Assembly (NCBI GenBank): GCA_002706765.1
Contig: PAJV01000016.1
Span: forward strand, 170,001 to 234,000
DNA: 64,000 nucleotides
Direction: 5' to 3'
Source of the DNA: Gimesia sp.
GTDB taxonomy: Bacteria > Planctomycetota > Planctomycetia > Planctomycetales > Planctomycetaceae
In this document: piece after piece, positions 1 to 9,324 of the stretch
How positions within the stretch are numbered: position 1 is the first letter of the stretch
How the letters are laid out: each line of letters begins with the position of its first letter
The notes under the pieces: model-generated
Told to the model about the DNA's origin: nothing
Databases searched by the model: none
Seen by the model: the letters and a program-made list of their open reading frames with translations, nothing else
Position numbers and translations under genes: made by a program

Positions 1-3000
1 ATCTTCCCCGCCGACACTTCTGAGCTGTTGATTTTTCCGGAACGACTTTTTGATTTCATTCCAGCGTTCCTGCTCAGTTTCAGATAAGATGCCCATCAGC
101 TCCTTGAATTTCAGCAGGTTGGCTTCTGCATCTGATGTCAAAGTCTGAACATCGTTTTCGTAGTTGGAAACAATTAAGCTCTCCAGTTCTTTATCATTCA
201 TGACTGCAAAAACTTTTTCAGCGATGCGGTTCATGTTTCTGTAGGATCCCTGCAGTTTGAAAGCAGGCTCCGTACGATAATCATCTGACTGAGCCGCCGA
301 GCGGATATACTCGCGGTTCACACTCAAAATCACATCGCGCACGCGAATCAGCTTCTTCATTGTGGAAACCATCTCGTTCAGTTCTTCCACCGAGTAGTTG
401 CCTTCCAGGTCTCCCCGTTCGCCGGTCCCGTCCTGGGCCATCTGGATGATCGTATAGATGTCTTTCTGGCTCCGTGAGGAGAGCTGATTGAGCACGGGAT
501 TCGAAGTAATGCAGTTTTCCAGGTAACTCATTTCGAAGGCATCTGAATGCTCGCCAATTACTTCACCCAGGTTATAGATATCTGCCCGGTTCGAAAGCAT
601 GTCCGGAATCTGAAACTTTTCGCCACTCTCGGTATACGGGTTTCCGGCCATCACGACGGCGACCTTGCGGCCACGTAAATCGTAAGTTCTCGTCTCCCCC
701 TTGTAGACACCTTCAATTTTCCGCTGCGCATCACAGAGTGAAATAAACTTCTGCAGGAATTCCGGATTACAGTGCTGAATGTCATCCAGATAGATCATGA
801 CGTTATCACCCATCTCCAGCGACAGGTTGAGCTTCTTCACTTCCTCCCGGGCCCCGGCATTGGGTGCCGCAGCCGGATCGAGTGAAGTCACCTGATGCCC
901 GAGTGCAGGCCCGTTGATCTTCATGAAAATGATCCCCAGGCGATTGGCGATGTATTCCATTAATGTCGTCTTACCATAACCCGGCGGAGAAACCAGCATC
1001 AACAGGCCCATCCGGTCGGTTCGTTTATTTTCGCCTGCTTCTCCCATCTGCTTGGCCAGATTGTCTCCAATGACAGGCAGGTAGACTTCATCCAGCAGTC
1101 GATTTCGTACAAACGATGTCAGCACGCGAGGCCGAAATTCGTCGAGTCGCATGGCATCACGCGTCCGATCGACGATCTCTTTCTTGAGAGACAAATAGGA
1201 CTCATACCGTGGAACATTTACCGATTGAAATTCTGCCAGCCGCTTTGAATAGCGATTAAAGTGCAGGTGGTATTCTCCATTCCGGATGCGTGCATGCGAG
1301 CCTGAGAAGCCCGGTATCTGTTCGGTCACTGTCGCGTCAATCAGGCGACTTCGGTCCAGTTTCTCATTCAACAGCAGCAATGCCACTTCGTCCAGATAAT
1401 CGAAGTCTTCTTCCGAATCAAGATAATCCAGGTAGGCCTGAACCCAGTCACGCGCCAAAAGAAACCAGTTTACTGGATTTTCTTTTGTGGCAGCCAGACT
1501 GTCTTTGAGTCGTTTGGCTGCGTTGTTGTGTTTCAGATATTTTTCAAATTCATGATACAGATCGGCTGCTCGTTTGCTGATGACAAAAGTAGAGCCATGC
1601 ACCAGTTCCTGAAACAGGTACTCGGCAGCTTCGGATACCAGAGCCTGGTCCAGACAGGTAATCTGCTGAACGAACAGAGAAAGCTGCTGCCTGAGTTCAT
1701 TGATGTAATACTGCTGCTGACCTGTTTGAGGAAAGACCTGCATTACACTGCCAAAGCCGATCAACTTGGTTTCAAACAGCGTTTTTGTATCAGGGTCACA
1801 AAAGTAGTTCCAGTATAAACCGGCCAGTGCCCGGGCAGCAGACTGGTAACGCAGAAGCCCTAAAGCGGGTTTGATTTTCAACAGTGACTTCAAGAGCAGC
1901 AAAGCATCCTGATCGTGCACCCCTTTAATATAGCCCTCACTGTAGCGTAGCCCCATGAATTTCTGAATGTACGCCAGCAGTTCTTCATCGGACAGTTTTA
2001 AGAGTGACATCAGAGACTGATCCGGGTCGGCCTCCACCGACTTCAGCAGACAATATGTCAAATACTCTACGCGATACACATCCCGGTTTTCTGAGACCAC
2101 TTCCTGGTCCCAGACCTCCCTGGTTGCCAGCAGGCGTTCATCTTCGATTTCTTCAAAGAAATTGGTTCCCGTCAAATGCAACTGCAGGCTGTCATCACGA
2201 AAGACCGTGGTTAAATCCAGTGCCTGGCGGTTTACCGTAAATTGACGGTTCCCCAGCCTGATGATATTTTCGCCATCGACAAACAGCTCCTGCTTGTCTT
2301 TCAACTGCCTGACGGTATCTTCGCGAATACTTTTCAGCCGGCCCTGAATATCATCAACCTTGACCGTATCCTGCAGCTCACCCAGTTGACGTACAATGTC
2401 CCGGACTTTATCGATCATCAGATCCGAAGCAAAATAGCCGTTGATCTCATTGATCGTCTTCAACTGTTCTGCGCGACTGCGAATGCCTGTCAGAATGCGA
2501 TCCGCAGATTTCGCCAGTGAATTCGCCCGCTTATTGCGGCTTTCGACAATCGCCAGTTTACGCGTTTCAAACGCTGCGTAGATTTCTTCCCGTTTTTCAG
2601 TCAACTGTTCGACAAACTCATCGAACTCAGCGAAACGTCCTTCCAGCTCCTCGACCTGAATCATCAGTTTTGTGAGGAAATCATCACATTTTTCAGGTGA
2701 GTCACAGACATCAAGATAGTTCACCACCCCCTGATTCAACAGCTTCATCTGCGCGTTGAACTCTGCCACTCCTTCGACCGACATCAATTCTTTAATGCGG
2801 CGTTTCAGGGCAGCCCGGGACTGGTTGATTTTCGAAAAGTTCGTGGAGATATTATCGATAATCGCGGTGCGCTGAGTCGTATCTTCCACCTTGAGGTTAC
2901 TGACGATCTCAATCAGCATTTCCAGTTCTTTTGAACTGGCTTCGATCTCTTCCTCTACTTTCCGCGCGTCGGCAACTTTCTCGACCGCCTCGATCTGTGC

Positions 3001-4833
3001 TGTCGCATTTACAATCCGATCTGCATACGGTTTGAGCGCGTCGTCCCGCATCAGGAAAGAAACACAGCGTGTAGCGAGTTTTTCGTTCTTTTCGCTGACA
3101 CTCTTTTCCAGCTTCTCGACCAGGCCTTGATCAACGTACCGCAGGTCACGCAGCGAGATTACATCGCCTCGCAGGCTTCTCAGACTGGCCAGACTCTGTA
3201 CGAAGTCGTCGATTTTGTCAAATCGACGATGATCAATTTCAATTAAGGTCTGCCGGGTGAACTTTTCAACTTCAGCGGTCTTCTGTTTTGTATTCTGACG
3301 CAGCTGGAGCACTTTTTCGTATTCGGTGACAGCAGCTTCCGCAGCGCGTTTGATTTCAAGTACGACTTCTCCCGGCGCAAAAGTATCCTCCTGATTGATC
3401 CAGAAATAGGAATCGAGGACATCGCCGGAGACTTTCACCAGATCCACATACAGATTTTCATAGGCATCTTTACGATTGATCAGTCCCAGCAACTCGTGAC
3501 ATTCTGCCATGCCACGCACGATATCTTTATTCCCAATTTTATTCAGATACGAATCCTGCTTATGAGGTATCTGAAACGAATCGCTAATATAGGGTGTTTT
3601 CCAGAGTTGCAGCATATGATGTTTCTGCGGTTCATCCTGCCTGGAAAAGCAGATCAGCTCTCCGCCTTCAAACCGGGTAAACCCGTGGCAGATCATAGGC
3701 GTATCGAGCTTCTGTTCGATCAGGTTATACTGCAACAGGACATAGGCCCCCTGCTCAGGCTGATAAAACACATACAGAAAGTCTTCGCCATTGGGAGAAG
3801 CAATTCGCTCCTGGTAGAGCATATCCTGCAGATCGGTTTCGAATGTTTTTGATTCGCCATTCTGCAGATAATAGCCATTTGAAAACACGAGGCCATGATC
3901 ATCGGGAAGCAGAATACAGGCATCCTTGATGGAATCAAGCCGTTGGGCTTTCTGCAGTTTTTCATTGTAGATGAAGTAGCGATACTTCGTTTCTTTATAG
4001 GGTTTGATTTTCAGCAGAATCAGTGACCCGATCAGGGCATAGAAGATTTCCGCATCATCCAGAATCTGGTCCGGATCGTCGACCGGTTCAGAGTAGATGC
4101 CTTCCCCGGTTTCGGTGTTGTTCTCAATTTTGATCGTCAGATCGCCGCCCACGGTTTCGACGAACAATCGGTCATCAATTGAAACATGAGGATGCAGGCC
4201 TGCGTAATGCAGATCACGATGTGTGCGCGTCCACTGAAACTCCTGCTGTGCGGGATATTGAACTTCATGATCACTGCGGTTATCAACGTAAACCAGCTGA
4301 TCACTCTGGAAGGCCCACTTGAAGGATTTGAAATCCTTCGGGCCATCTCCGACCTTAAACAGCATATATAAAAAAGGTCCTTTCACGAAGAACTTCGCAA
4401 AAGTGGCTTTTTTATAGTAGCGGTAGATGTCTTTGAAATCTTTTTCGAATGCAGCGTCGCGAATCAGATCGAGAGGCAGGGCATGATAGGTGCCCTCTTT
4501 GAATTCATAAACGGCAAAAACATCACTGAGGCTGATTTCGGTCTTCAATCCAAAATTGACGTTATAGCCAAACAGGAAACGATTTCCGACAGCCAGCATA
4601 TCGCGGGGTACACAATTATGTTCGGTCGTAATCCGGTCACTGCCAATGAGACGGGTTTCAATCGAACCAAATACTTCTTTACGAAGTTCATTCAGCTTCC
4701 CTAAGCGGGCCTGAAGTTCTTTCCCGTGACTCCTCAGTCGATTTTGAATAATTTCGTAGGTACTGCTCTCCAGGGCAATGGCATCTGCATTGCCCTCTGC
4801 AGTCTCTTCTGAATCATTTTTCAAATCAGCCAT
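1..4833 (-). CDS. Giant AAA ATPase, DUF3686 'DNA repair ATPase' type (3' end outside window)
   Basis: An open frame runs on the minus strand from ATG at 4833 to the left edge, giving 1611 codons without a stop, so the C-terminus is missing. The AAA core lies late in the protein: Walker A PPGYGKTTLM with its lysine at about residue 1288, and Walker B NVMIYLDDI at about 1350. A sensor-like stretch AVVMAGNPYTESGE follows. Residues about 480-760 are rich in charged heptads and look coiled-coil. The N-terminal third resembles the DUF3686 region of proteins annotated as DNA repair ATPases. It lies 142 bp downstream of, and co-directional with, a flotillin gene, and probably belongs to the same transcript. 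The Shine-Dalgarno is weak (GGGAAA). A role in DNA repair is only an annotation tradition; a membrane-associated remodelling function fits the neighbours better. The family call is fairly safe, the function is not. Confidence 0.85.
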   Translation of the reverse strand, partial: MADLKNDSEETAEGNADAIALESSTYEIIQNRLRSHGKELQARLGKLNELRKEVFGSIETRLIGSDRITTEHNCVPRDMLAVGNRFLFGYNVNFGLKTEISLSDVFAVYEFKEGTYHALPLDLIRDAAFEKDFKDIYRYYKKATFAKFFVKGPFLYMLFKVGDGPKDFKSFKWAFQSDQLVYVDNRSDHEVQYPAQQEFQWTRTHRDLHYAGLHPHVSIDDRLFVETVGGDLTIKIENNTETGEGIYSEPVDDPDQILDDAEIFYALIGSLILLKIKPYKETKYRYFIYNEKLQKAQRLDSIKDACILLPDDHGLVFSNGYYLQNGESKTFETDLQDMLYQERIASPNGEDFLYVFYQPEQGAYVLLQYNLIEQKLDTPMICHGFTRFEGGELICFSRQDEPQKHHMLQLWKTPYISDSFQIPHKQDSYLNKIGNKDIVRGMAECHELLGLINRKDAYENLYVDLVKVSGDVLDSYFWINQEDTFAPGEVVLEIKRAAEAAVTEYEKVLQLRQNTKQKTAEVEKFTRQTLIEIDHRRFDKIDDFVQSLASLRSLRGDVISLRDLRYVDQGLVEKLEKSVSEKNEKLATRCVSFLMRDDALKPYADRIVNATAQIEAVEKVADARKVEEEIEASSKELEMLIEIVSNLKVEDTTQRTAIIDNISTNFSKINQSRAALKRRIKELMSVEGVAEFNAQMKLLNQGVVNYLDVCDSPEKCDDFLTKLMIQVEELEGRFAEFDEFVEQLTEKREEIYAAFETRKLAIVESRNKRANSLAKSADRILTGIRSRAEQLKTINEINGYFASDLMIDKVRDIVRQLGELQDTVKVDDIQGRLKSIREDTVRQLKDKQELFVDGENIIRLGNRQFTVNRQALDLTTVFRDDSLQLHLTGTNFFEEIEDERLLATREVWDQEVVSENRDVYRVEYLTYCLLKSVEADPDQSLMSLLKLSDEELLAYIQKFMGLRYSEGYIKGVHDQDALLLLKSLLKIKPALGLLRYQSAARALAGLYWNYFCDPDTKTLFETKLIGFGSVMQVFPQTGQQQYYINELRQQLSLFVQQITCLDQALVSEAAEYLFQELVHGSTFVISKRAADLYHEFEKYLKHNNAAKRLKDSLAATKENPVNWFLLARDWVQAYLDYLDSEEDFDYLDEVALLLLNEKLDRSRLIDATVTEQIPGFSGSHARIRNGEYHLHFNRYSKRLAEFQSVNVPRYESYLSLKKEIVDRTRDAMRLDEFRPRVLTSFVRNRLLDEVYLPVIGDNLAKQMGEAGENKRTDRMGLLMLVSPPGYGKTTLMEYIANRLGIIFMKINGPALGHQVTSLDPAAAPNAGAREEVKKLNLSLEMGDNVMIYLDDIQHCNPEFLQKFISLCDAQRKIEGVYKGETRTYDLRGRKVAVVMAGNPYTESGEKFQIPDMLSNRADIYNLGEVIGEHSDAFEMSYLENCITSNPVLNQLSSRSQKDIYTIIQMAQDGTGERGDLEGNYSVEELNEMVSTMKKLIRVRDVILSVNREYIRSAAQSDDYRTEPAFKLQGSYRNMNRIAEKVFAVMNDKELESLIVSNYENDVQTLTSDAEANLLKFKELMGILSETEQERWNEIKKSFRKNQQLRSVGGED

Positions 4834-4975
4834 TGGAATCGATTTCCCGGGAAACACTTTACTGTTTATTTTTGCAGACGACAGGACCGACTTCAATCGG
4901 CGTTCTCTCCAGAACACTTATTTTCCCGGAGAGACAGCCGACTGAATGATGCATTAGATGAAGTGAGTCTGATGA

Positions 4976-7075
4976 CTACTTTTCCACCTTGGTCTTCAGG
5001 AAGGAAGACACTTTTTTATCTGCAATCCCGAGATTTTTCACAGTCGAGAGCAGGCGATTGAGAGTCGATCGATCTTCTTCCCCTTCCGCCTGAACCAGCA
5101 TCTGAGAAATCAAAGCGGCAATCGAAAGGTTCTTGACATCTTCGAAGGACATGCCAAACCGGGAAATAAAGGTCTGGAGCTGATCTTCGAAGTAATCCGG
5201 ATTTCCATTGAAGAACGTATTCTTAATGTCCGTCAGCGTTTCACTGTTGTGAACGAAACGGTCGATCGATTTACCACTCTTGATCGAATCCACGATCTTA
5301 TCGAAGAACGTCGTTTCGCCACCGACGATATCGATGCGGGCGGATTTCAATGCTTCGCCGACAATACCCGCCTGGGCCTCTGCGATTTCCTGCTGGGCAG
5401 CGATTGCCGCCAGTTCGATATCTTTTTCCTTGTTGATTTTGATCTTGAATTCTTCGTGATCGCGGCCGACTCCATCGAAGAGTTTCATCGCCTTGGCCTT
5501 GTCTACAATACCAGTCGCTTCCGAGCTGTACTTGAGCTGCATGACTTTGGCTTCCGCTGTTCCGGTCTTTTCGGTTGCTTCTGCTTTGGCAATCAGAACG
5601 TTGGCTTCGGCCTGACCTGTCTTCTCGGTGGCAGTCGCTTTGGCAATCATGACCTGGGCATCTGCCAGTCCCAAGGCAGCTCCATCGGCTGTCTTGGCTT
5701 CCGCCATGACTTTGATCGCATCCGATTTCTTCTCGGTTGCCGTCTTATCTGCCTCCGCTTCGATGACCACTTTTTCTGCCAGCAGTTCGGCAGACGATTT
5801 CTGAGCTTCTGCAGCCTTGACTTCCTTGACCAGATTTTCCTGGGCTTCCATTTCCGCCCTGGTGACGGTGACCTGCTTCAGACGATCTGCTGTCGCAAAT
5901 TCGTGTGTATCCTTGATCCGTTCTTCCTCTTCGACAACGGCCCGTTCCACGATAACCCGCTCGCGGATCACTTCCTGGATATTGCGTTTTTCCACTTCAA
6001 TGGCTTTGTCTTTTTCGATATCGGCAATCCCTACAACGCGCTCGCGTTCGGTGACTTCCAGCAGGCGATCTTTTTCGACACGTTCGGTTTCGACAGCTTC
6101 CGTACGCTGTTTGCTCTTTTCAGCCACAATCACCTGACGCAGTTTATTTTCTTCGGCAATCGCCAGTTCTTCGTCGGTACGAATACGGGCCGTTTCTGCT
6201 TTCAGCCGTTCTTCGTGTTCCACTCGACGTGCTTCTGCATGCTCACGAGCGGTTAATGAAGCGATTTCCCGGGTCTGTTTTTCGACTGCTTCGACACGCT
6301 GACGTTCCAGTTCCAGAATCGTTTCCTGGGCTTCCACGTCCTGTTTCTTGATGGTCTTCTCTTTTTCGCGGGTAATATGATTGGACAACACATGCTCGCG
6401 TGCTGTCAGATCGGTGATCTTCTTGATCCCCTCGGCGTCGAGAATATTGGTCGGGCTCAGTTTTTCCAGGGGCGTCTGTTCCAGGTAATCGATGGCACAG
6501 TCGTCCAGCACATAGCCGTTCAAGTCGGTCCCGATGATCTTCAGAATCTCTTCCTTGAACTTATCCCGTTCGTTATAGAGTTCGACAAAGTCGAAATGTT
6601 TACCGACGGTCTTCAAGGCTTCGGAAAACTTGGCATCAAACAGCTCTACCAGTGCTTCGCGGCTGGAGGCTCGTTTACACCCCAGCGACTGGGCCACATT
6701 CCGGATATCGTTTGCGGTATTATTGACGCGCACAAAGAAGGCGACTTCGATATCAGCGCGAATATTATCCCGGCAGATCAGACCAACTTCCCCTTTGCGG
6801 GCAATTTCGATCCGCTTAACAGACAGGTCCATCTGGTCGGCCCGGTGCAGAACCGGGATCACAAAGATCCCTTCTCCGTTGGCCACCTTTAAATTACCAA
6901 CACCCGTGCGTACCAGAGCTTCTTCCGGCCCTACTTTGCGGTAAAAGCGGGAGACCGCCACTGCAAAACCGATCACAAATACTCCGATGAGGAGCCCCGC
7001 GATCACCACTGACTCACTGAAAAAATCGACTCCCAACAGAAACGCTGCGGGAAGTTGAAACGTCGAAATGGACAT
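4976..7075 (-). CDS. Flotillin family (SPFH) protein, YqiK-like, long form
   Basis: This 699-residue protein begins with one transmembrane segment (about residues 20-42, AGLLIGVFVIGFAVAVS), then an SPFH/band-7 domain (about 45-230). A very long alternating Ala/Glu/Lys coiled coil follows (about 230-560), typical of flotillins that oligomerise at the inner membrane. Near residue 470-510 there is a direct internal repeat built on AKATATEKTGQAEA and AKAEATEKTGTAEA. A C-terminal tail of about 110 residues (from about GGETTFFDKIVDSI) is not part of the usual flotillin core. The ATG has AGGAG eight bases upstream, and this Shine-Dalgarno overlaps the end of the upstream OB-fold gene, indicating translational coupling. 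In E. coli, YqiJ and YqiK are the corresponding pair. The protein probably scaffolds a membrane microdomain with the adjacent membrane OB protein and giant ATPase. Confidence 0.92.
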   Translation of the reverse strand: MSISTFQLPAAFLLGVDFFSESVVIAGLLIGVFVIGFAVAVSRFYRKVGPEEALVRTGVGNLKVANGEGIFVIPVLHRADQMDLSVKRIEIARKGEVGLICRDNIRADIEVAFFVRVNNTANDIRNVAQSLGCKRASSREALVELFDAKFSEALKTVGKHFDFVELYNERDKFKEEILKIIGTDLNGYVLDDCAIDYLEQTPLEKLSPTNILDAEGIKKITDLTAREHVLSNHITREKEKTIKKQDVEAQETILELERQRVEAVEKQTREIASLTAREHAEARRVEHEERLKAETARIRTDEELAIAEENKLRQVIVAEKSKQRTEAVETERVEKDRLLEVTERERVVGIADIEKDKAIEVEKRNIQEVIRERVIVERAVVEEEERIKDTHEFATADRLKQVTVTRAEMEAQENLVKEVKAAEAQKSSAELLAEKVVIEAEADKTATEKKSDAIKVMAEAKTADGAALGLADAQVMIAKATATEKTGQAEANVLIAKAEATEKTGTAEAKVMQLKYSSEATGIVDKAKAMKLFDGVGRDHEEFKIKINKEKDIELAAIAAQQEIAEAQAGIVGEALKSARIDIVGGETTFFDKIVDSIKSGKSIDRFVHNSETLTDIKNTFFNGNPDYFEDQLQTFISRFGMSFEDVKNLSIAALISQMLVQAEGEEDRSTLNRLLSTVKNLGIADKKVSSFLKTKVEK

Positions 7076-7079
7076 GATC

Positions 7080-7700
7080 TTATGACTCCTGGCTAATTTT
7101 TACGACGTAAAAAACCTGTTTATCCGAGTTATAGTCTGCGAGTCGAACCAGATCTCCCTTCTGGATTGTTTCGTCCTCCGCACGTATATGCAGTTTTAAT
7201 GGCGCTCCCTCTGTTTCCAGCTCTCCCTGGCCGAAGCGGTCAGTCACCGTGGTGCTGGTCACGACACACGATTTTCCCAGTAATGTCTCGATCTGATTGG
7301 GGGGAGTGAAATGAAAGTATCCTTTAAAAGGCTGAGTTATCAGCTTGGTAACTACCAGACTGATCCCGATATTTCTGATCGCTAACGGTAGATAATCCAT
7401 CGCGGTATTGATTTTGACACCGGCATCAAAATTAACGGAAAGCATCCACATACAGAGTGAAAATATGCTTAACCAGAGCATTACCGGTACTTCACCGATA
7501 TTCAAAAACCGAAGTCCGATAAATCCAAAATCAAGAAAAGAAGGACCGTCTGTGCCTATTTCAAAATCCAGATCAAAATCTAAAAAATCTAATTCCATGA
7601 ACCCCAGAATGACACAGACCCAGTACAACAGGCAAATCCCCAACAGGATGGTTGCCGGCAGCGTAGGCCATTCCAGACTGACTTTGATAATTTCAGGCAC
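7080..7700 (-). CDS. Membrane OB-fold protein, YqiJ-like (NfeD-related)
   Basis: This 206-residue protein starts at GTG with GGAG seven bases upstream. It has an N-terminal transmembrane helix (about 14-35, PATILLGICLLYWVCVILG), two further hydrophobic segments (about 68-92 and 105-122), and a C-terminal soluble beta-rich domain (about 140-206). That domain contains GKSCVVTSTTVTDRFGQGE and KGDLVRLADYN, in the manner of an OB-fold. This architecture is that of YqiJ/NfeD partners of SPFH proteins. The stop lies four bases before the flotillin start, so the two are almost certainly co-translated. In known pairs the NfeD/YqiJ protein is the membrane partner of the flotillin. The assignment rests on topology, C-terminal pattern and neighbour, not on a search. 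Confidence 0.85.
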   Translation of the reverse strand: MPEIIKVSLEWPTLPATILLGICLLYWVCVILGFMELDFLDFDLDFEIGTDGPSFLDFGFIGLRFLNIGEVPVMLWLSIFSLCMWMLSVNFDAGVKINTAMDYLPLAIRNIGISLVVTKLITQPFKGYFHFTPPNQIETLLGKSCVVTSTTVTDRFGQGELETEGAPLKLHIRAEDETIQKGDLVRLADYNSDKQVFYVVKISQES

Positions 7701-8118
7701 CGAATACTCCCGGACTCCGGGGTGATGGAAAAACGGAGAGGTTACAAGCGACTCAATTTGCTCAAGCTGCGTTTAAAAAACAATTCAACATGTACGGTTC
7801 ATCAAGTATGAACCTTGAAAAGAGACTTGCAGCTACAAGAACGTGAAATTCATTGTTCGGATCACGAAAACCTGCGAAACCGGCAGATTTTTTCCCGATA
7901 TCGGAATCGTTAGCAAAAAGGGAGTTGTGCTGAGAGCATTCAATGTGAGGCAACAGGATGAGTAAAAGCGGAATTTTAACCCAGTCAGACAATATTTTCT
8001 CAAGATTCCGATTGGGGTTGGCTGGAAACTCCGGGAGGATAGACGCAAAAAAAGCCACCTGTTGTAACGGTTGTGTTCAACAGATGGCTTGAATTGAATA
8101 TAGGGTTTGCGGCCGCGA
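7701..8118. other. Intergenic region between fabI and the flotillin module
   Basis: This region of about 420 bases contains the fabI terminator at its right end and presumably the promoter of the minus-strand flotillin module. Two short reading frames cross it (98 and 140 codons), but one runs through the terminator and neither has a credible ribosome binding site or a family-like sequence. No other feature was recognised. Confidence 0.6.
8046..8090 (-). terminator. Rho-independent terminator of fabI
   Basis: On the minus strand an imperfect 13-bp stem, AAGCCATCTGTTG paired with CAACAGGTGGCTT, is separated by a 13-base loop and followed directly by a run of seven T. It lies about 30 bases after the fabI stop codon. 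Confidence 0.85.
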
Positions 8119-8940
8119 TTAAGACTGGGCCTGCTCCTGCTGCATTTCAATGGGAGGAGCCGCCATGACATGATAGCCGGAATCCACATGATGGTTCTCT
8201 CCGGAAACACCACTGGCCAGATCGCTGAGCAGATACATGCCGGCCTTGCCGACATCGTCCGGCGTGATATTTTTGCGGAGGGGTGACATCGTCTGATAGA
8301 GTTTCATCATCAGGTCGAATTCGCCCACAGCCGATGAGCTGAGTGTCTTCAAAGGTCCTGCGCTCAGGCTGTTCACACGGATGCCCTGCGGTCCCAGCTC
8401 GTTCGCCAGGTACATGACTGAATTCTCCAGGGCCGACTTACAGATGCCCATCACATTGTAACCCGGGATCACTTTTTCTCCGCCGAGGTAACTCAGAGTC
8501 AGAATACTGCCACCCGGTTTCAGAAGATCTTTGGCGCGTTTGGCAACGGCCAGCAGACTATAGACACTGATTTCCATAGAGAGCTTGAAACCGTCACGGC
8601 TCACGTTATATACGGGGCCTTTCAGGTCTTCCATCGGGGCATATGCAATCGAGTGCAATACGAAATCAATCTCGCCATATTCCGCTTTGACGGTTTCGAA
8701 AACCCGATCCAGGTCTTCATCCTTTGTTACATCACAGGGGATCATGATCTTGGCGCCCTTAGGCTCGACCAGCTTCCGCAGCCGACGTTCCATCCGCGGA
8801 CGCTCTGGATCTTTATCAGGAAGGTGCGTGAAAGCAATTTCGGCCCCTTCGTCATAAAGTTTTTCTGTGATGGCCCATGCAATCGAATGGTCATTCGCGA
8901 TGCCGAGAACCAGACCTTTTTTGCCTTCAAAAAGACCCAT
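8119..8940 (-). CDS. fabI: Enoyl-[acyl-carrier-protein] reductase (NADH), FabI
   Basis: This 273-residue protein catalyses the last reductive step of fatty-acid elongation in the cytoplasm. Its N-terminus [17 protein letters not shown] is the characteristic FabI version of the Rossmann nucleotide-binding loop. LHSIAYAPM near residue 95-103 and the Tyr-x6-Lys catalytic pair (Y161 and K168 in [13 protein letters not shown]) are the SDR/FabI active site. The C-terminal [14 protein letters not shown] is also typical. Length matches the family (about 260-275). It stands as a single gene with its own terminator, separated by about 385 bases from the sigma-factor gene upstream on the same strand. 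No anomaly was seen. Confidence 0.96.
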   Translation of the reverse strand: MGLFEGKKGLVLGIANDHSIAWAITEKLYDEGAEIAFTHLPDKDPERPRMERRLRKLVEPKGAKIMIPCDVTKDEDLDRVFETVKAEYGEIDFVLHSIAYAPMEDLKGPVYNVSRDGFKLSMEISVYSLLAVAKRAKDLLKPGGSILTLSYLGGEKVIPGYNVMGICKSALENSVMYLANELGPQGIRVNSLSAGPLKTLSSSAVGEFDLMMKLYQTMSPLRKNITPDDVGKAGMYLLSDLASGVSGENHHVDSGYHVMAAPPIEMQQEQAQS

Positions 8941-9324
8941 GTGTAATACTCCATAAATATGATGAAATCCAGGAGGATTGAAGTTACCAGAACATTCAAT
9001 CCGGGCGTTTCCCGATGAACCAGCACGCCCTTTGCTATGTTTATACTCGCTCCCAACAATCCTGGAGATGCTACAGCCAACCTGAATACAGGTTTGTACT
9101 GACTCCGGCGCGATCCAGGTCGAATCCGGGAGAGGTCAGATGTGCTCGACGACATCCTCTGATCTGTCAACCCTGCTGACGGACCGGGAACTTGAACACG
9201 AAAATCGCTCCAGCTGAGTATAAACTATTCGAATTGAGCGAAATAGAAAAGCCAAAGGCGGCTTGTTGTTCGTGAAAACAGCAAACCGCCTTGTATCTGG
9301 TGCAGCAGGGTAAGAATTATGGAC
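8941..9324. other. Intergenic region between sigma factor gene and fabI
   Basis: This region of about 385 bases holds the sigma-factor terminator on its right side and must contain the fabI promoter. No coding sequence is convincing here. One short minus-strand frame reaching into fabI (8742-9170) is a shadow. Confidence 0.6.
9245..9292 (-). terminator. Rho-independent terminator of the sigma factor gene
   Basis: On the minus strand, AAGGCGGTTTGCTG pairs imperfectly with CAACAAGCCGCCTT around an AT-rich loop and is followed by a T-containing tail (TGGCTTTTC). It starts about 30 bases after the stop codon. The T tract is short, so efficiency is uncertain. Confidence 0.7.

Noticed and set aside
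5249-6256. 335-codon plus-strand frame opposite the flotillin gene
   Set aside because: It is antisense to the coiled-coil region, where biased Ala/Glu codons keep the opposite strand open; its Phe/Asp/Gly-rich product is unlike any protein family.
7762-8058. 98-codon minus-strand frame after fabI
   Set aside because: Starts inside the fabI terminator and has no ribosome binding site.
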